64,000 nt of DNA from CAG-390 sp045546615 (GTDB taxonomy: Bacteria > Bacillota > Clostridia > Oscillospirales > CAG-272): positions 41,417 to 105,416 of the forward strand of contig JAZQDD010000038.1 in NCBI GenBank assembly GCA_045546615.1. Direction: 5' to 3'. The first letter of the stretch is position 1, and each line of letters starts with the position of its first letter. Of the stretch, positions 41,443 through 50,019 are shown one piece after another. The notes beneath the pieces are model-generated. The model saw only the letters and a program-made list of their open reading frames with translations, was not told where the DNA came from and made no database searches. The position numbers and the translations under genes are program-made.

Positions 41443-41474
41443 TATAAGGCTGTCCTTGCGGACAGCCTTATATT
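41441..41474. terminator. Bidirectional terminator between amidohydrolase and ispH-rpsA
   Basis: AATATAAGGCTGTCC and GGACAGCCTTATATT form a perfect 15-bp stem with a TTGC loop, placed between two convergent stop codons. Confidence 0.88.
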
Positions 41475-41477
41475 ATA

Positions 41478-43517
41478 TTATTCAGCAGCCTCGTCAGCGG
41501 CTACTTCAGCCTCTGCTTCATCAGCGTTCTCCTCAACGAGGGCACGCATGGAAAGGCTTACTCTCTGCTGGTCATCGTCGATCTTGATGATCTTAACGGT
41601 AACCTGCTGACCGGACGTGAGAACGTCAGCGGGGTTCTCAACGCGCTCGGTAGAGATCTGGGAAACGTGGATAAGACCGTCAACCTCATCGGTCACACGG
41701 GCAAATGCACCGTAGGACATGATGTTGGAAATGGTAACGTCGATAACGTCGCCAAGGTTGAACTGTGCCTTGAATGCGTTCCAAGGATGAGTCTCCTCGG
41801 TGCGGTAACCAAGAGAGATCTGACGCTTTTCGGGGTCGTAGGACTTAACGAAAACGGTCATCTCATCACCGATATTGAGAATGTCGGAAGGCTTATGTAT
41901 AGGTCTCCAAGACATCTCCTTCTTGTGAAGCATACCGTCAACGCCGCCAAGGTCGATGAATGCGCCGTAGTCGGTCATTCCGCGAACCTTACCGGTGTAG
42001 TACTTGCCAACCTCGATCTCTGCCCAGAACTGCTCCTCAAGGGCGCGGCGCTCCTCGCGGCTTGCGGCTCTGATAGAACCGATAGCGCTCTTACCGTGGG
42101 GCTTGATCTCGATGATCTTGTACTTTACGGTCTGACCAACGAGAGAGGTCAGGTCTGCCTCGCGGGGCAGTGCGGTCTGGGAAGCAGGAACAAATACGCG
42201 TGCGCCGTAGATCGGAATTACTACTCCGCCCTTTACAGCCTCGGTAACTTTACCCTCGAGGGTATCGCCATTGTCCTTTGCCTCAATTACCTTGTGCCAG
42301 TTTTTGTCAAGGTCTGCGCGCTTTTTCGATACGGTAGCGCATCCGTCAACATCGCTGACTCTGATAACAAATACATCTATCTCGTCACCGATCTTGTACT
42401 CACGACTCAGCTTCAGGGAAGCATCGTCGGATATCTGATCGGCGGTCAGTATGCCGGTAACCTTCGCGCCGAGGTCGAGCTTAAGCTCGACGTCGTTTAC
42501 CGCGATTACAGTACCGGTAACGGTGTCTCCTGAACTTAATGTTTTGAACGCTGAGTTGAGCATTTCGTCAAAGCTTTCTTCAATAATAGCCTTGTCTTTG
42601 ATTTCGCTCATTTTGTTGTATACCTCCTCTATTATGTCGTCGGGCGTTGATGCACCGGCAACAATTCCCACTTTTTCGTGGGTGCTCGGAAAATCATCAC
42701 CAAGCTCGTTTGCGTCGTTGATACGCACGGTGTTTTTGCAAACGTCCTTGCATATCGTGTACAGCTTCGCTGTGTTGGAGCTGGTGTTACCGCCGATAAC
42801 AACAACCGCATCACATTCCGATGCCAGACGCGCCGCTTCAAGCTGACGAGTTTCCGTAACATTACATATTGTATCAAAAATAATTGGATTTGTATATAGT
42901 TTTTTGATAATTTCCAAAGATTTTTTCCATTCTGAGAGATTTTGTGTGGTTTGAGCCGCCAAAATCGGAACAATTTCTTCCCCTAATGGAATTTTTTTAC
43001 TTTTCGCAGCTTCCTCAAGCTCCCTTGCGCTCGAAAAAACGAAGCCGCGCCCCTCGAAGTAGCTCATAATGCTGATGACCTCGGGGTGATCTGCCGAGCC
43101 GATAAGGATAAATATCCTCTCTTTTTTATCATCGGGCGACGATGAATTTTCCGCGGCTATCCTATGTATTTTTTTCACATAGGGGCAGGCGCAGTCAACA
43201 TATGAAAAATCAGGATACTTTTTGGCGCACTCTGCGAGGAGCTTCTCGGTCTGCTTCGTAATACCGTGCGCTCTGGCAAAGACCACCGCCCTTCCCTCTT
43301 TTTCGGTGGAAGCGGCAACGGACAAAATATCGTCAGAATCTATTGCCACAACACCTGCGGCATCCAAGCGCGCGTTATAGGTATCGTTGTGGATAAGCCT
43401 ACCAAGTGTATATATCCGCTCTCCGTCGGCTTTTTTGAGCCTTTCCTCAATAAGCTCGGTAGCGCGGCGCACTCCAAAGCAAAAGCCTGCGTGCGAGGCA
43501 ACGCGCACAGTTCTCAT
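41478..43517 (-). CDS. ispH: HMBPP reductase-ribosomal protein S1 fusion
   Basis: A 679-residue bifunctional protein. The first 290 residues are IspH, the last step of the MEP isoprenoid pathway, with Fe-S cysteines C13 (AGFCFGVRRA), C111 (DCACPYV) and C218 (DTICNVTETRQ). The rest has four S1 RNA-binding domains (starting near TVTGTVIAVND, TLEGKVTEAVK, YYTGKVRGMTDYGAF and VIDVTISNIMSYGAF) plus an acidic Ala/Glu tail. Such fusions are known in Clostridia. The ATG at 43517 overlaps the plsC stop (ATGA). It ends the cmk-plsC-ispH/S1 block. Confidence 0.95.
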   Translation of the reverse strand: MRTVRVASHAGFCFGVRRATELIEERLKKADGERIYTLGRLIHNDTYNARLDAAGVVAIDSDDILSVAASTEKEGRAVVFARAHGITKQTEKLLAECAKKYPDFSYVDCACPYVKKIHRIAAENSSSPDDKKERIFILIGSADHPEVISIMSYFEGRGFVFSSARELEEAAKSKKIPLGEEIVPILAAQTTQNLSEWKKSLEIIKKLYTNPIIFDTICNVTETRQLEAARLASECDAVVVIGGNTSSNTAKLYTICKDVCKNTVRINDANELGDDFPSTHEKVGIVAGASTPDDIIEEVYNKMSEIKDKAIIEESFDEMLNSAFKTLSSGDTVTGTVIAVNDVELKLDLGAKVTGILTADQISDDASLKLSREYKIGDEIDVFVIRVSDVDGCATVSKKRADLDKNWHKVIEAKDNGDTLEGKVTEAVKGGVVIPIYGARVFVPASQTALPREADLTSLVGQTVKYKIIEIKPHGKSAIGSIRAASREERRALEEQFWAEIEVGKYYTGKVRGMTDYGAFIDLGGVDGMLHKKEMSWRPIHKPSDILNIGDEMTVFVKSYDPEKRQISLGYRTEETHPWNAFKAQFNLGDVIDVTISNIMSYGAFARVTDEVDGLIHVSQISTERVENPADVLTSGQQVTVKIIKIDDDQQRVSLSMRALVEENADEAEAEVAADEAAE

Positions 43518-44137
43518 TTTTGAGCATCCTTTCCAAGAGCGCACACGCGCTCAAAGATGTAATTTGAAATATAGGTGTAGTCATTTGCCTTCTCGCCGTT
43601 CGCGATATATTCCTCGTACTTTATCGGCTCACCCACTATAACACGGACAGGGCGCAAAAATTTCACGCGGTGTCCCTTGGATTTAATAAAAACGGGAAGA
43701 ACGGTTGCCTTTGCATTTGACGCAATAAGTCCCGCACCGCCCCTTACGACGGTGGTTGAGGGGTCAACACCTTGTCGGCGCGTCCCTTGGGGGAACATTC
43801 CTACGCAATATCCCTCATCAAGCATACGGATGCTCTTTTTAAGCACGCCGGCATCAGCGCCTCCGCGCTCGACGGGGTATGCGCCAAGGCTTTTGAGAAG
43901 CCAAGCAAGCACGGGGTTTTTAAAAAGCTCCGCCTTTGCCATAAATCTTGGCTGTTGGCGGCGCAATACCGCGCAAATGTATACGGGGTCAAGAAATGAA
44001 ATGTGGTTTGCGCAAACGAGGTATGGGCCTTCTGCAAGTTTGGGTTCATTCTTTCTGTTTTTAGAAAAGACCAAACACACCACCCTCACCAGCCAAGCCA
44101 CAAGAAAATGCGCAACCGTATAAAACTTACTCTTCAT
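43514..44137 (-). CDS. plsC: 1-acyl-sn-glycerol-3-phosphate acyltransferase
   Basis: A 207-residue membrane-associated acyltransferase making phosphatidic acid. The NHxxxxD motif is NHISFLDP, and the glycerophosphate motif is FPQGTRR, with Gln for the common Glu. An N-terminal hydrophobic segment (VAHFLVAWLVRVVCLVF) anchors it. The ATG at 44137 has GGAGG 5 nt upstream and lies inside the end of cmk. Confidence 0.92.
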   Translation of the reverse strand: MKSKFYTVAHFLVAWLVRVVCLVFSKNRKNEPKLAEGPYLVCANHISFLDPVYICAVLRRQQPRFMAKAELFKNPVLAWLLKSLGAYPVERGGADAGVLKKSIRMLDEGYCVGMFPQGTRRQGVDPSTTVVRGGAGLIASNAKATVLPVFIKSKGHRVKFLRPVRVIVGEPIKYEEYIANGEKANDYTYISNYIFERVCALGKDAQK

Positions 44138-44825
44138 CGTTGCCTCCAAGAGTCAGCTTTTCCTCAATAATTCGCAGAGCTGCGTCAAGGGATTCCTCTG
44201 CGGTAAAGCCCGAGTTGTCAAGCAAAATGGCGTCATCCGCAGGCTTCAGGGGTGCTACATCGCGGCTGCTGTCGCGTGCATCTCTTTCCTCAATATCGAA
44301 AAGTATCTTTTCAAAGTCAGCACTCTGACCTCTTTCAAGCAGTTCTTTGTATCTTCTTTCGGCTCTGTCGCGTGATGATGCAACAAGGAAGATTTTAACG
44401 TCCGCATCGGGCAGTATGACCGTTCCGATGTCACGTCCGTCCATTACTACGCTGTTTTTGGCGGCGATGGAGCGTTGCATATCAAACAGAAACTCGCGCA
44501 CCTCGGGTATTGCGGAAACGGCAGATGCATAGTGTGATATCTCATGCTCGCGTATGCGCTCACCGAGATCTTCGCCGTCAAGATACATATACTGTGTACC
44601 GTCCTCAAAACGTGCCTCAACACTGATTTTGGGAAGAAGCGCACAAACGGCGGCACGGTCCGTAGGCTCGATGCCCGCTTTGCGCGCGGCGTAGCCGACG
44701 GTACGATATATCGCGCCCGTGTCAACGTAGGATATATTCATTTTTTTTGCTATCGCCTTGGCAAGCGTGGATTTACCCGCCCCGCTCGGCCCGTCAATGG
44801 CGATATTTAAAATCTTATTGCTCAT
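44127..44825 (-). CDS. cmk: Cytidylate kinase
   Basis: A 232-residue kinase of CMP and dCMP. The P-loop is DGPSGAGKST (11-20). DTGAIYRTVGYAAR, DGRDIGTVILPDADVKIFLVAS and the region RAERRYKEL bind CMP and ATP. The last 11 nt overlap plsC. The cmk-plsC-ispH order is widespread in Clostridia. Confidence 0.96.
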   Translation of the reverse strand: MSNKILNIAIDGPSGAGKSTLAKAIAKKMNISYVDTGAIYRTVGYAARKAGIEPTDRAAVCALLPKISVEARFEDGTQYMYLDGEDLGERIREHEISHYASAVSAIPEVREFLFDMQRSIAAKNSVVMDGRDIGTVILPDADVKIFLVASSRDRAERRYKELLERGQSADFEKILFDIEERDARDSSRDVAPLKPADDAILLDNSGFTAEESLDAALRIIEEKLTLGGNDEE

Positions 44826-44834
44826 AATAGCTCC

Positions 44835-46097
44835 TTAATATTCAGCCGCGGCGATGCCTGCGGCGCGGGCAGTGGACCAAGCTATTTGCAGATTATAGCC
44901 GCCCGTGTATCCGTCCACATCTATTATTTCCCCCGCAAAATAAAGTCCTTTGCATATTTTCGACTCCATGGTTTTGGGGGATATCTCCTTTATCGAAACT
45001 CCGCCGCGCGTGATAACAGCCTCGTCGATCGCGCGAAGTCCCGACAGAGACACCTTGAAGCATTTAAGGCACGAGACTATCGCGCGTCTTTGTTCCTTGG
45101 TAATGGAATTGACTTTAGTGCGCGGAGATATGCCGCTCATTTCAATGAATGGCTCTATCATTTTTTGCGGCAGAAGCTCTGACAAGGAGTTTATCAGGTC
45201 GCGGTTTTTATATTTTTCAAAATCCGAGAGAAGGCGCGCATCAAGCATCTTTTCGTCAAGCGCCGGCTTGAGGTCTATATGCGCCTCATATCTGCCCGAA
45301 GAAATATCCGAAAGATGCGCCGAAGCTGAAAGTGCCATGGGGCCCGTAAGTCCAAAATGCGTGAACATTATCTCCCCGAAATCCTGCCACACCGCTTTTT
45401 TCGAAGCGGCATCAAAAACGGTAAGGGCTACGTTTTTAAGGGAAAGTCCCTGCATCGACGGGCATAGGCTGCCTTTGCAGACAAGAGGAACAAGCGATGG
45501 AGAAAGCTCCGTTACCGTATGTCCAAGCTCGCGGGCAAAGCGATAGCCGTCGCCATCCGAGCCTGTACGCGGATACGACATTCCCCCAGTACAGATTATG
45601 ACTTTATCAAAGCTCGTCTCCCTGTCGGAAATGACTGCAAAGAGGTCGTCCTCTGTCTTTTTTATAGCTCTCACACGTTCGCCAACGATGCGGCATCCCG
45701 ATGCCGTGACCTCTCGTGCCAGAGCGTTTACTATATCCGCCGCCTTGTCGGAAACAGGGAAAACGCGTCTGCCGCGTTCGACCTTCAGCTCCACACCGAG
45801 TGACTCAAAATAAGCCATAACGTCACGCGGCTCAAAGGCGGCAAAGGATGCGAACATAAATCTCGGATTTCGTGGGACGTTTTCAAGAAATTCGTCACGG
45901 GTAGCATCATTTGTAAGATTACATCTTCCCTTACCCGTTATACCGAGCTTTCTGCCCATTCTGTTTTTTCCGTTTCTCTCAAAAACGGTAACATCCGCGC
46001 CGCACCTCGCGGCAGTTGCCGCGGCGAGCATACCCGCCGCACCGCCCCCTATTACGGCAATACGTGCTCCTGCCATATCAGTTAGAGGCAGTGTCAT
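44835..46097 (-). CDS. HI0933/YhiN-type FAD-binding protein
   Basis: A 420-residue flavoprotein of the HI0933 family (also annotated as aminoacetone oxidase or BaiN-like). The FAD dinucleotide motif is AVIGGGAAGMLAAATAAR; GRKLGITGKGRCNLTN and TCTGGMSYPRTGSDGDGY-type blocks and the end GYTGGYNLQIAWSTARAAG are typical. The physiological reaction is not established for most members. The ATG at 46097 is chosen for its GGAGGAG site; it lies 20 nt inside the upstream regulator gene. An ATG at 46076 is the alternative. Confidence 0.87.
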   Translation of the reverse strand: MTLPLTDMAGARIAVIGGGAAGMLAAATAARCGADVTVFERNGKNRMGRKLGITGKGRCNLTNDATRDEFLENVPRNPRFMFASFAAFEPRDVMAYFESLGVELKVERGRRVFPVSDKAADIVNALAREVTASGCRIVGERVRAIKKTEDDLFAVISDRETSFDKVIICTGGMSYPRTGSDGDGYRFARELGHTVTELSPSLVPLVCKGSLCPSMQGLSLKNVALTVFDAASKKAVWQDFGEIMFTHFGLTGPMALSASAHLSDISSGRYEAHIDLKPALDEKMLDARLLSDFEKYKNRDLINSLSELLPQKMIEPFIEMSGISPRTKVNSITKEQRRAIVSCLKCFKVSLSGLRAIDEAVITRGGVSIKEISPKTMESKICKGLYFAGEIIDVDGYTGGYNLQIAWSTARAAGIAAAEY

Positions 46098-46941
46098 AGA
46101 CTTCGTACTCCTCCCATATCTGCTCAAGCTTTTGGAGCTTTTCGCGGACGGTGGCAGGGTCCTTACGCGCTACGGACACTATCATAGCGTTTATTATCGA
46201 AAGAGGAGCGACGAGCGAGTCCACAAAGGACACCATATCGCTACGCGCAATGAGGAGCTGATCGGCAATGGGGGCAATGGGGGAACGGTCGCTGTCGGTG
46301 ATGGATATCACCTGCGCGCCAACCTCCTTGGCATATTCTACCGCCTTGATTATCCTCTTTGAATATCTCGGGAAGCTGATGGCAACAAGCACGTCTCCCC
46401 CCCCGATGTGATGTATCTGCTCGAACATCTCACTGCCCGACGTAGTTTGGACGAGCTTAACGTCGTCGAATATCATTCGGAGATTAAAATTGAGAAATCT
46501 CGCAAGAACAGAGGACGATCGAACACCCATAATATAGATGTGCTTTGCGCCGATAAGGGCATCCGTTGCGGCATCAAACGCCTTACGGTCAACACACTCA
46601 AGAGTGTATCTGAGCTTTTCGATATCAGAGGTAAGCACCTTGTCAAGCACGTCGCCGTCGCCGATAAGCAGGTCGGTGACATCCATCCTCTGCACCGAGG
46701 TAAGCCGCATTCTGATAAGCTCCTGCAGGGAGCGTTGCATATCCGGATAGCCCTCAAATCCAAGTTCTATGGCAAAACGAACAACGGTGGACTCGGAAAC
46801 TCCGACGACTCCGCCGAGCTTTGAGGCGGTCATATATGCCACCTTATCGTAATTTTCAAGCAAATACTTTGCAATAGCCCTTTGCCCCTTGGAAAAGGCG
46901 GGCATTTTCTCCTCTATTGTGGAAAGGAGACTGTTATTCAT
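46078..46941 (-). CDS. MurR/RpiR family transcriptional regulator
   Basis: A 287-residue sugar-phosphate-type regulator. The N-terminal HTH_6 domain (1-77) has KLGGVVGVSESTVVRFAIELGFEGYPDMQ. A SIS domain (about 115-250) has IYIMGVRSSSVLARFLNFNL and LVAISFPRYSKRIIKAVEYA, and would bind a sugar phosphate. ATG at 46941 follows AGGAGG. It opens the block that includes the flavoprotein and cmk-plsC-ispH/S1; no sugar gene is nearby, so its target is unknown. Confidence 0.92.
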   Translation of the reverse strand: MNNSLLSTIEEKMPAFSKGQRAIAKYLLENYDKVAYMTASKLGGVVGVSESTVVRFAIELGFEGYPDMQRSLQELIRMRLTSVQRMDVTDLLIGDGDVLDKVLTSDIEKLRYTLECVDRKAFDAATDALIGAKHIYIMGVRSSSVLARFLNFNLRMIFDDVKLVQTTSGSEMFEQIHHIGGGDVLVAISFPRYSKRIIKAVEYAKEVGAQVISITDSDRSPIAPIADQLLIARSDMVSFVDSLVAPLSIINAMIVSVARKDPATVREKLQKLEQIWEEYEVYDTASN

Positions 46942-46991
46942 TAAAACCTCCTGTGCGGTCATGCCGCACTGTGCTTTATAAATTATAATAT

Positions 46992-47020
46992 ATTATATAT
47001 CTTACACTTTACTTTGTCAA
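46992..47020 (-). promoter_or_regulatory. Sigma-A promoter for the RpiR-type regulator
   Basis: Consensus -35 TTGACA (47015-47020), 17-nt spacer, consensus -10 TATAAT (46992-46997). The -35 overlaps the stop codon of the upstream hisK-like gene. Confidence 0.82.
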
Positions 47021-47817
47021 GTAGAGACGGGCTTAAACACGCCGTCAGACATGACCCAATATTCACCGAAACCAATCTCGCGCAAAAGCGCACGCGCATC
47101 GTCAAAGGCGTAACACAGCGTGGCAGTGCTGTGGCTGTCGGATGAGAGTGTTACGCGCCCGCCATTGTTCTTTATAATGCGCAAAAGCCTTGCGTCGGGA
47201 TATGGCGTTTTGCGGTATCCGCGCGCCATAGCACCCGTGTTTACCTCAAAGATACATCCTGCGCCAAGTGCGACAGTTACGTATTTTTCCGCGATCTTTT
47301 GATATTCCGACGAGGCAAAAAAGCTTGATACCCCTATCTCCTCGTACTTGGTTATAAGGTCAAAATGTCCTATAATATCGGGGCGTCTTTTCACTATATA
47401 ATCGCAAAAACTGCTATAATATTCCTCGGCAAGCGCCGCTCCGTTGCCGCCCCACGCATCAAGGCATCTTGCAAAATGTTCAGGGCTTGTGTCAAGCGAA
47501 TAATATACTCCATCCTTCACAGAATAGTGGGACGAGCCGATAACGTAGTCGAGCGGAGCGCGGTCCACGGGAGAGCGCGCATCCTCCTCCATGCCGATAT
47601 ATATTTTTATTTTATCGCCGTATTTTTCACGCAGGCGGCGCATCTCGGCAATATACGCCCCCATATCCTTTACGCAATAGGACAGATCAAAATCCGTATA
47701 TCCATGTCCCGAAAAGCCGATAGACTCAAGCCCCTCGGCTATTGCGGCAATAACCATTTCCTCGGCGGTATTCGCGCCGTCACAAATATTTGTATGTGTA
47801 TGAAGATTAGTAAGCAT
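47017..47817 (-). CDS. hisK: Histidinol-phosphatase, PHP type
   Basis: A 266-residue PHP-family phosphoesterase. The metal motifs LHTHTNICDG, GFSGHGYTDFD, GMEEDARSP, GSSHYSV, GHFDLI and SSDSHSTATLCYAFDDA match clostridial histidinol phosphatases, which act in histidine synthesis. No other his gene is nearby, so the substrate is by family resemblance. ATG at 47817 with GGAGGGG upstream. No terminator is seen between it and the next leftward gene. Confidence 0.85.
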   Translation of the reverse strand: MLTNLHTHTNICDGANTAEEMVIAAIAEGLESIGFSGHGYTDFDLSYCVKDMGAYIAEMRRLREKYGDKIKIYIGMEEDARSPVDRAPLDYVIGSSHYSVKDGVYYSLDTSPEHFARCLDAWGGNGAALAEEYYSSFCDYIVKRRPDIIGHFDLITKYEEIGVSSFFASSEYQKIAEKYVTVALGAGCIFEVNTGAMARGYRKTPYPDARLLRIIKNNGGRVTLSSDSHSTATLCYAFDDARALLREIGFGEYWVMSDGVFKPVST

Positions 47818-47844
47818 TTCTTTCCCCTCCAATTCACAAACTGT

Positions 47845-47873
47845 ATTATACCACAATAAAGATTCAAAAGCAA
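47845..47873 (-). promoter_or_regulatory. Sigma-A promoter for the histidinol-phosphatase gene
   Basis: Minus-strand -35 TTGCTT (47868-47873), 17-nt spacer, -10 TATAAT (47845-47850). Confidence 0.7.
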
Positions 47874-47945
47874 GATTACAATTATAAATATGAAGAAAAC
47901 AAAATATTTTTATCAAATAAAATTCCCTAATTTGCGTCAAAACTA

Positions 47946-47974
47946 TTTACAATTCGACTTATTTATGCTATTAT
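47946..47974 (+). promoter_or_regulatory. Probable promoter for the uracil permease
   Basis: -35 TTTACA (47946-47951), 17-nt spacer, -10 TATTAT (47969-47974), 46 nt before the ATG. No PyrR-type attenuator is visible in that short leader. Confidence 0.6.
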
Positions 47975-48019
47975 TAGTTGGCAATAATTTGCAAAAAAAT
48001 TAATTTGGAGGATCTTTTT

Positions 48020-49383
48020 ATGAAGCTCGTCTACAACGTAAACGACAGACCTACCGCAGGTAAGCTCGTCGTTTTTGCTATCCAACAGCTCCTTGCCATC
48101 ATGGCGGCAACCCTCGTTGTTCCTGTTATCGCCGGAAATGGAATCAGTTCCGCTGCCGCACTTTTCGGCGCAGGTATCGGCACTCTCGTTTACATCCTTT
48201 TCACTAAGAAAAAGAGCCCTGTTTTTCTCGGTTCTTCCTTCGCCTTTATCGGCTCGATGGGTGCAGCCTTCGCAGGCGCTGCCAGCACCGCGCTCGGTTA
48301 TCTCGGTCTTATCATCGGTGCAGCTTGCGCGGCTCTCGTGTACGTGATAATCGCCGCTGTCGTTAAAGTTGCGGGTGTTAACTGGATAAACAAGCTGATG
48401 CCCCCATCGTTATCGGCCCTACAGTTGCCATCATCGGTCTTTCCCTTGCGGGTAACGCAGTTGGAGATATGACCTCTGGCGGACTCAAGGTCAACAACAT
48501 CTCCGTCGCTTCCGCCCCCATCGCAGTTCTCTGCGGTCTCGTTACACTTCTTACTATCGTTATCGCTTCGGTATACGGCAAGAAGTCGGGCAAGCTCTTC
48601 CCCTTCGTTTACGGAATACTTGCAGGATATGCGTTCTCCTCAGCCCTTACCGTTATCGGTAACGCCGCAGGAATTGACGCTCTGAAGGTAGTTGATTACT
48701 CTGCGCTCAAGGCTCTCTTTGCCGACGGCGTTGCCCTCTCATCTTTCCTCTCCGTTCCGGATTTCACATTCCTTACCGCATTCGGTGCTTTCGGTGAGCT
48801 TTCCGCTTCTTATATCCTTACTGTTGTGGTTGCTTACGTTCCCGTTGCTTTCGTTGTATTTGCGGAACATATCGCTGACCACAAGAACCTCTCATCTATC
48901 ATTGAGAGCGATCTTCTCGAGGATCCCGGACTCTCCCGTACCCTTCTCGGTGATGGCGTTGGTTCCTTGGCAGGCGCAATCTTCGGCGGTTGTCCCAACA
49001 CCACCTACGGCGAGTCGGTCGGTTGCGTAGCTATCACCAAAAACGCTTCGGTATACACCATTATCGCCGCCGCTATCGGTGCTATCGCAATATCCTTCAT
49101 CTCCCCCTTTGTTGCATTCGTAAACTCCATTCCCTCCTGCGTAATGGGCGGTGTTTGTATGGCACTTTACGGATTCATCTCCATCTCGGGTATCAAGATG
49201 ATCCAAGGTATTGATTTCAACGAGAACAAAAACCTCTTTGTCGCTTCTTCCATTCTTATTGCGGGCGTTGGAGGACTTAGCCTTACCTTCGGTAAGGTAA
49301 CCCTTACCGCCGTTGCTTGCGCACTCATCATCGGCATTATCGTAAACCTCGTGGTTTCCGCCAAGAAGGACGACGCTGAATAA
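48020..49383 (+). pseudogene. uraA: Uracil permease (NCS2 family), frameshifted
   Basis: Two reading frames together encode one NCS2 nucleobase transporter. Frame 1 (48020-48472) gives the N-terminal spans (LFGAGIGTLVYILFTKKKSP, FLGSSFAFIGSM) up to NKLMPP and then runs into unrelated sequence. The correct continuation (IVIGPTVAIIGLSLAGNAVG) is in another frame and leads into 48469-49383, which has the substrate motif GGCPNTTYGESVGCVAITK. One base is missing in the C run at 48401-48405; adding a C gives a 454-residue protein. It may be a sequencing or assembly error, a real mutation, or phase variation. Confidence 0.88.
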
Positions 49384-49395
49384 TTTCAAAAAGCC

Positions 49396-49426
49396 AAAAG
49401 GCAGTTGCGACGCAACTGCCTTTTTT
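49396..49426. terminator. Bidirectional terminator between uracil permease and GNAT gene
   Basis: AAAAGGCAGTTGC and GCAACTGCCTTTT pair around a 3-nt loop, with T-runs on both strands, at convergent gene ends. Confidence 0.88.
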
Positions 49427-50006
49427 AGTTCATATAATCATCGGCAAGCAGTGAGCAAACGCCAACGTCATGATACTCGCCTCGCAAAAAAAGCGAGCCG
49501 CGGCTGATACCCTCAAAGCGCATTCCGACCTTTTCCATCACCCTGCGCGAAGCGTCGTTGCCGACGATGTATTTTGCCTCGAGACGATTCAGGGAAAGCT
49601 CGTAAAATCCAAATTCTATAACGCGCTTTAACGCCTCGGGAGCAATTCCGCGTCCGCGGTATTCGGGATTTATAACGTAGCCAAGCTCGGCGGAATTATT
49701 GGCAAAATCAAAGCGGGTAAAGCCGCAAGTGCCTATCATCTTTTCAAAGAAGAAGCCCTCTCGCCAGATAACAGCCCAATCAAAAAACTCGCCGTTGCGG
49801 TAGCATTTAGCAACGAGGTCAAGGTAATCTTTCGTATATTCCCTGCTCGGGTGCGGTTGCCACGTCAGATATCTTGTGACGTCTGAACGGCACGCATATT
49901 CAAACATATCATAGGAATCGGCTGGGCGCATCGCGCGGAGTATAAGACGAGGCGTGCTTAATATAGGTATCTTGGAAAATATCCTTTTTGCATCTTTTTG
50001 TTGCAT
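49425..50006 (-). CDS. GNAT family N-acetyltransferase
   Basis: A 193-residue acetyltransferase of the RimJ/RimL-like group (LSTPRLILRAMRPADSYDMFEY). The acetyl-CoA loop is NPEYRGRGIAPEALK, and NDASRRVMEKVGMRFEG is the usual C-terminal motif. The substrate may be a protein N-terminus or a small amine. ATG at 50006 with GGAG upstream; it follows the MFS gene by 13 nt, so the two are co-transcribed. Confidence 0.88.
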   Translation of the reverse strand: MQQKDAKRIFSKIPILSTPRLILRAMRPADSYDMFEYACRSDVTRYLTWQPHPSREYTKDYLDLVAKCYRNGEFFDWAVIWREGFFFEKMIGTCGFTRFDFANNSAELGYVINPEYRGRGIAPEALKRVIEFGFYELSLNRLEAKYIVGNDASRRVMEKVGMRFEGISRGSLFLRGEYHDVGVCSLLADDYMN

Positions 50007-50019
50007 CTTTACTCCACTA

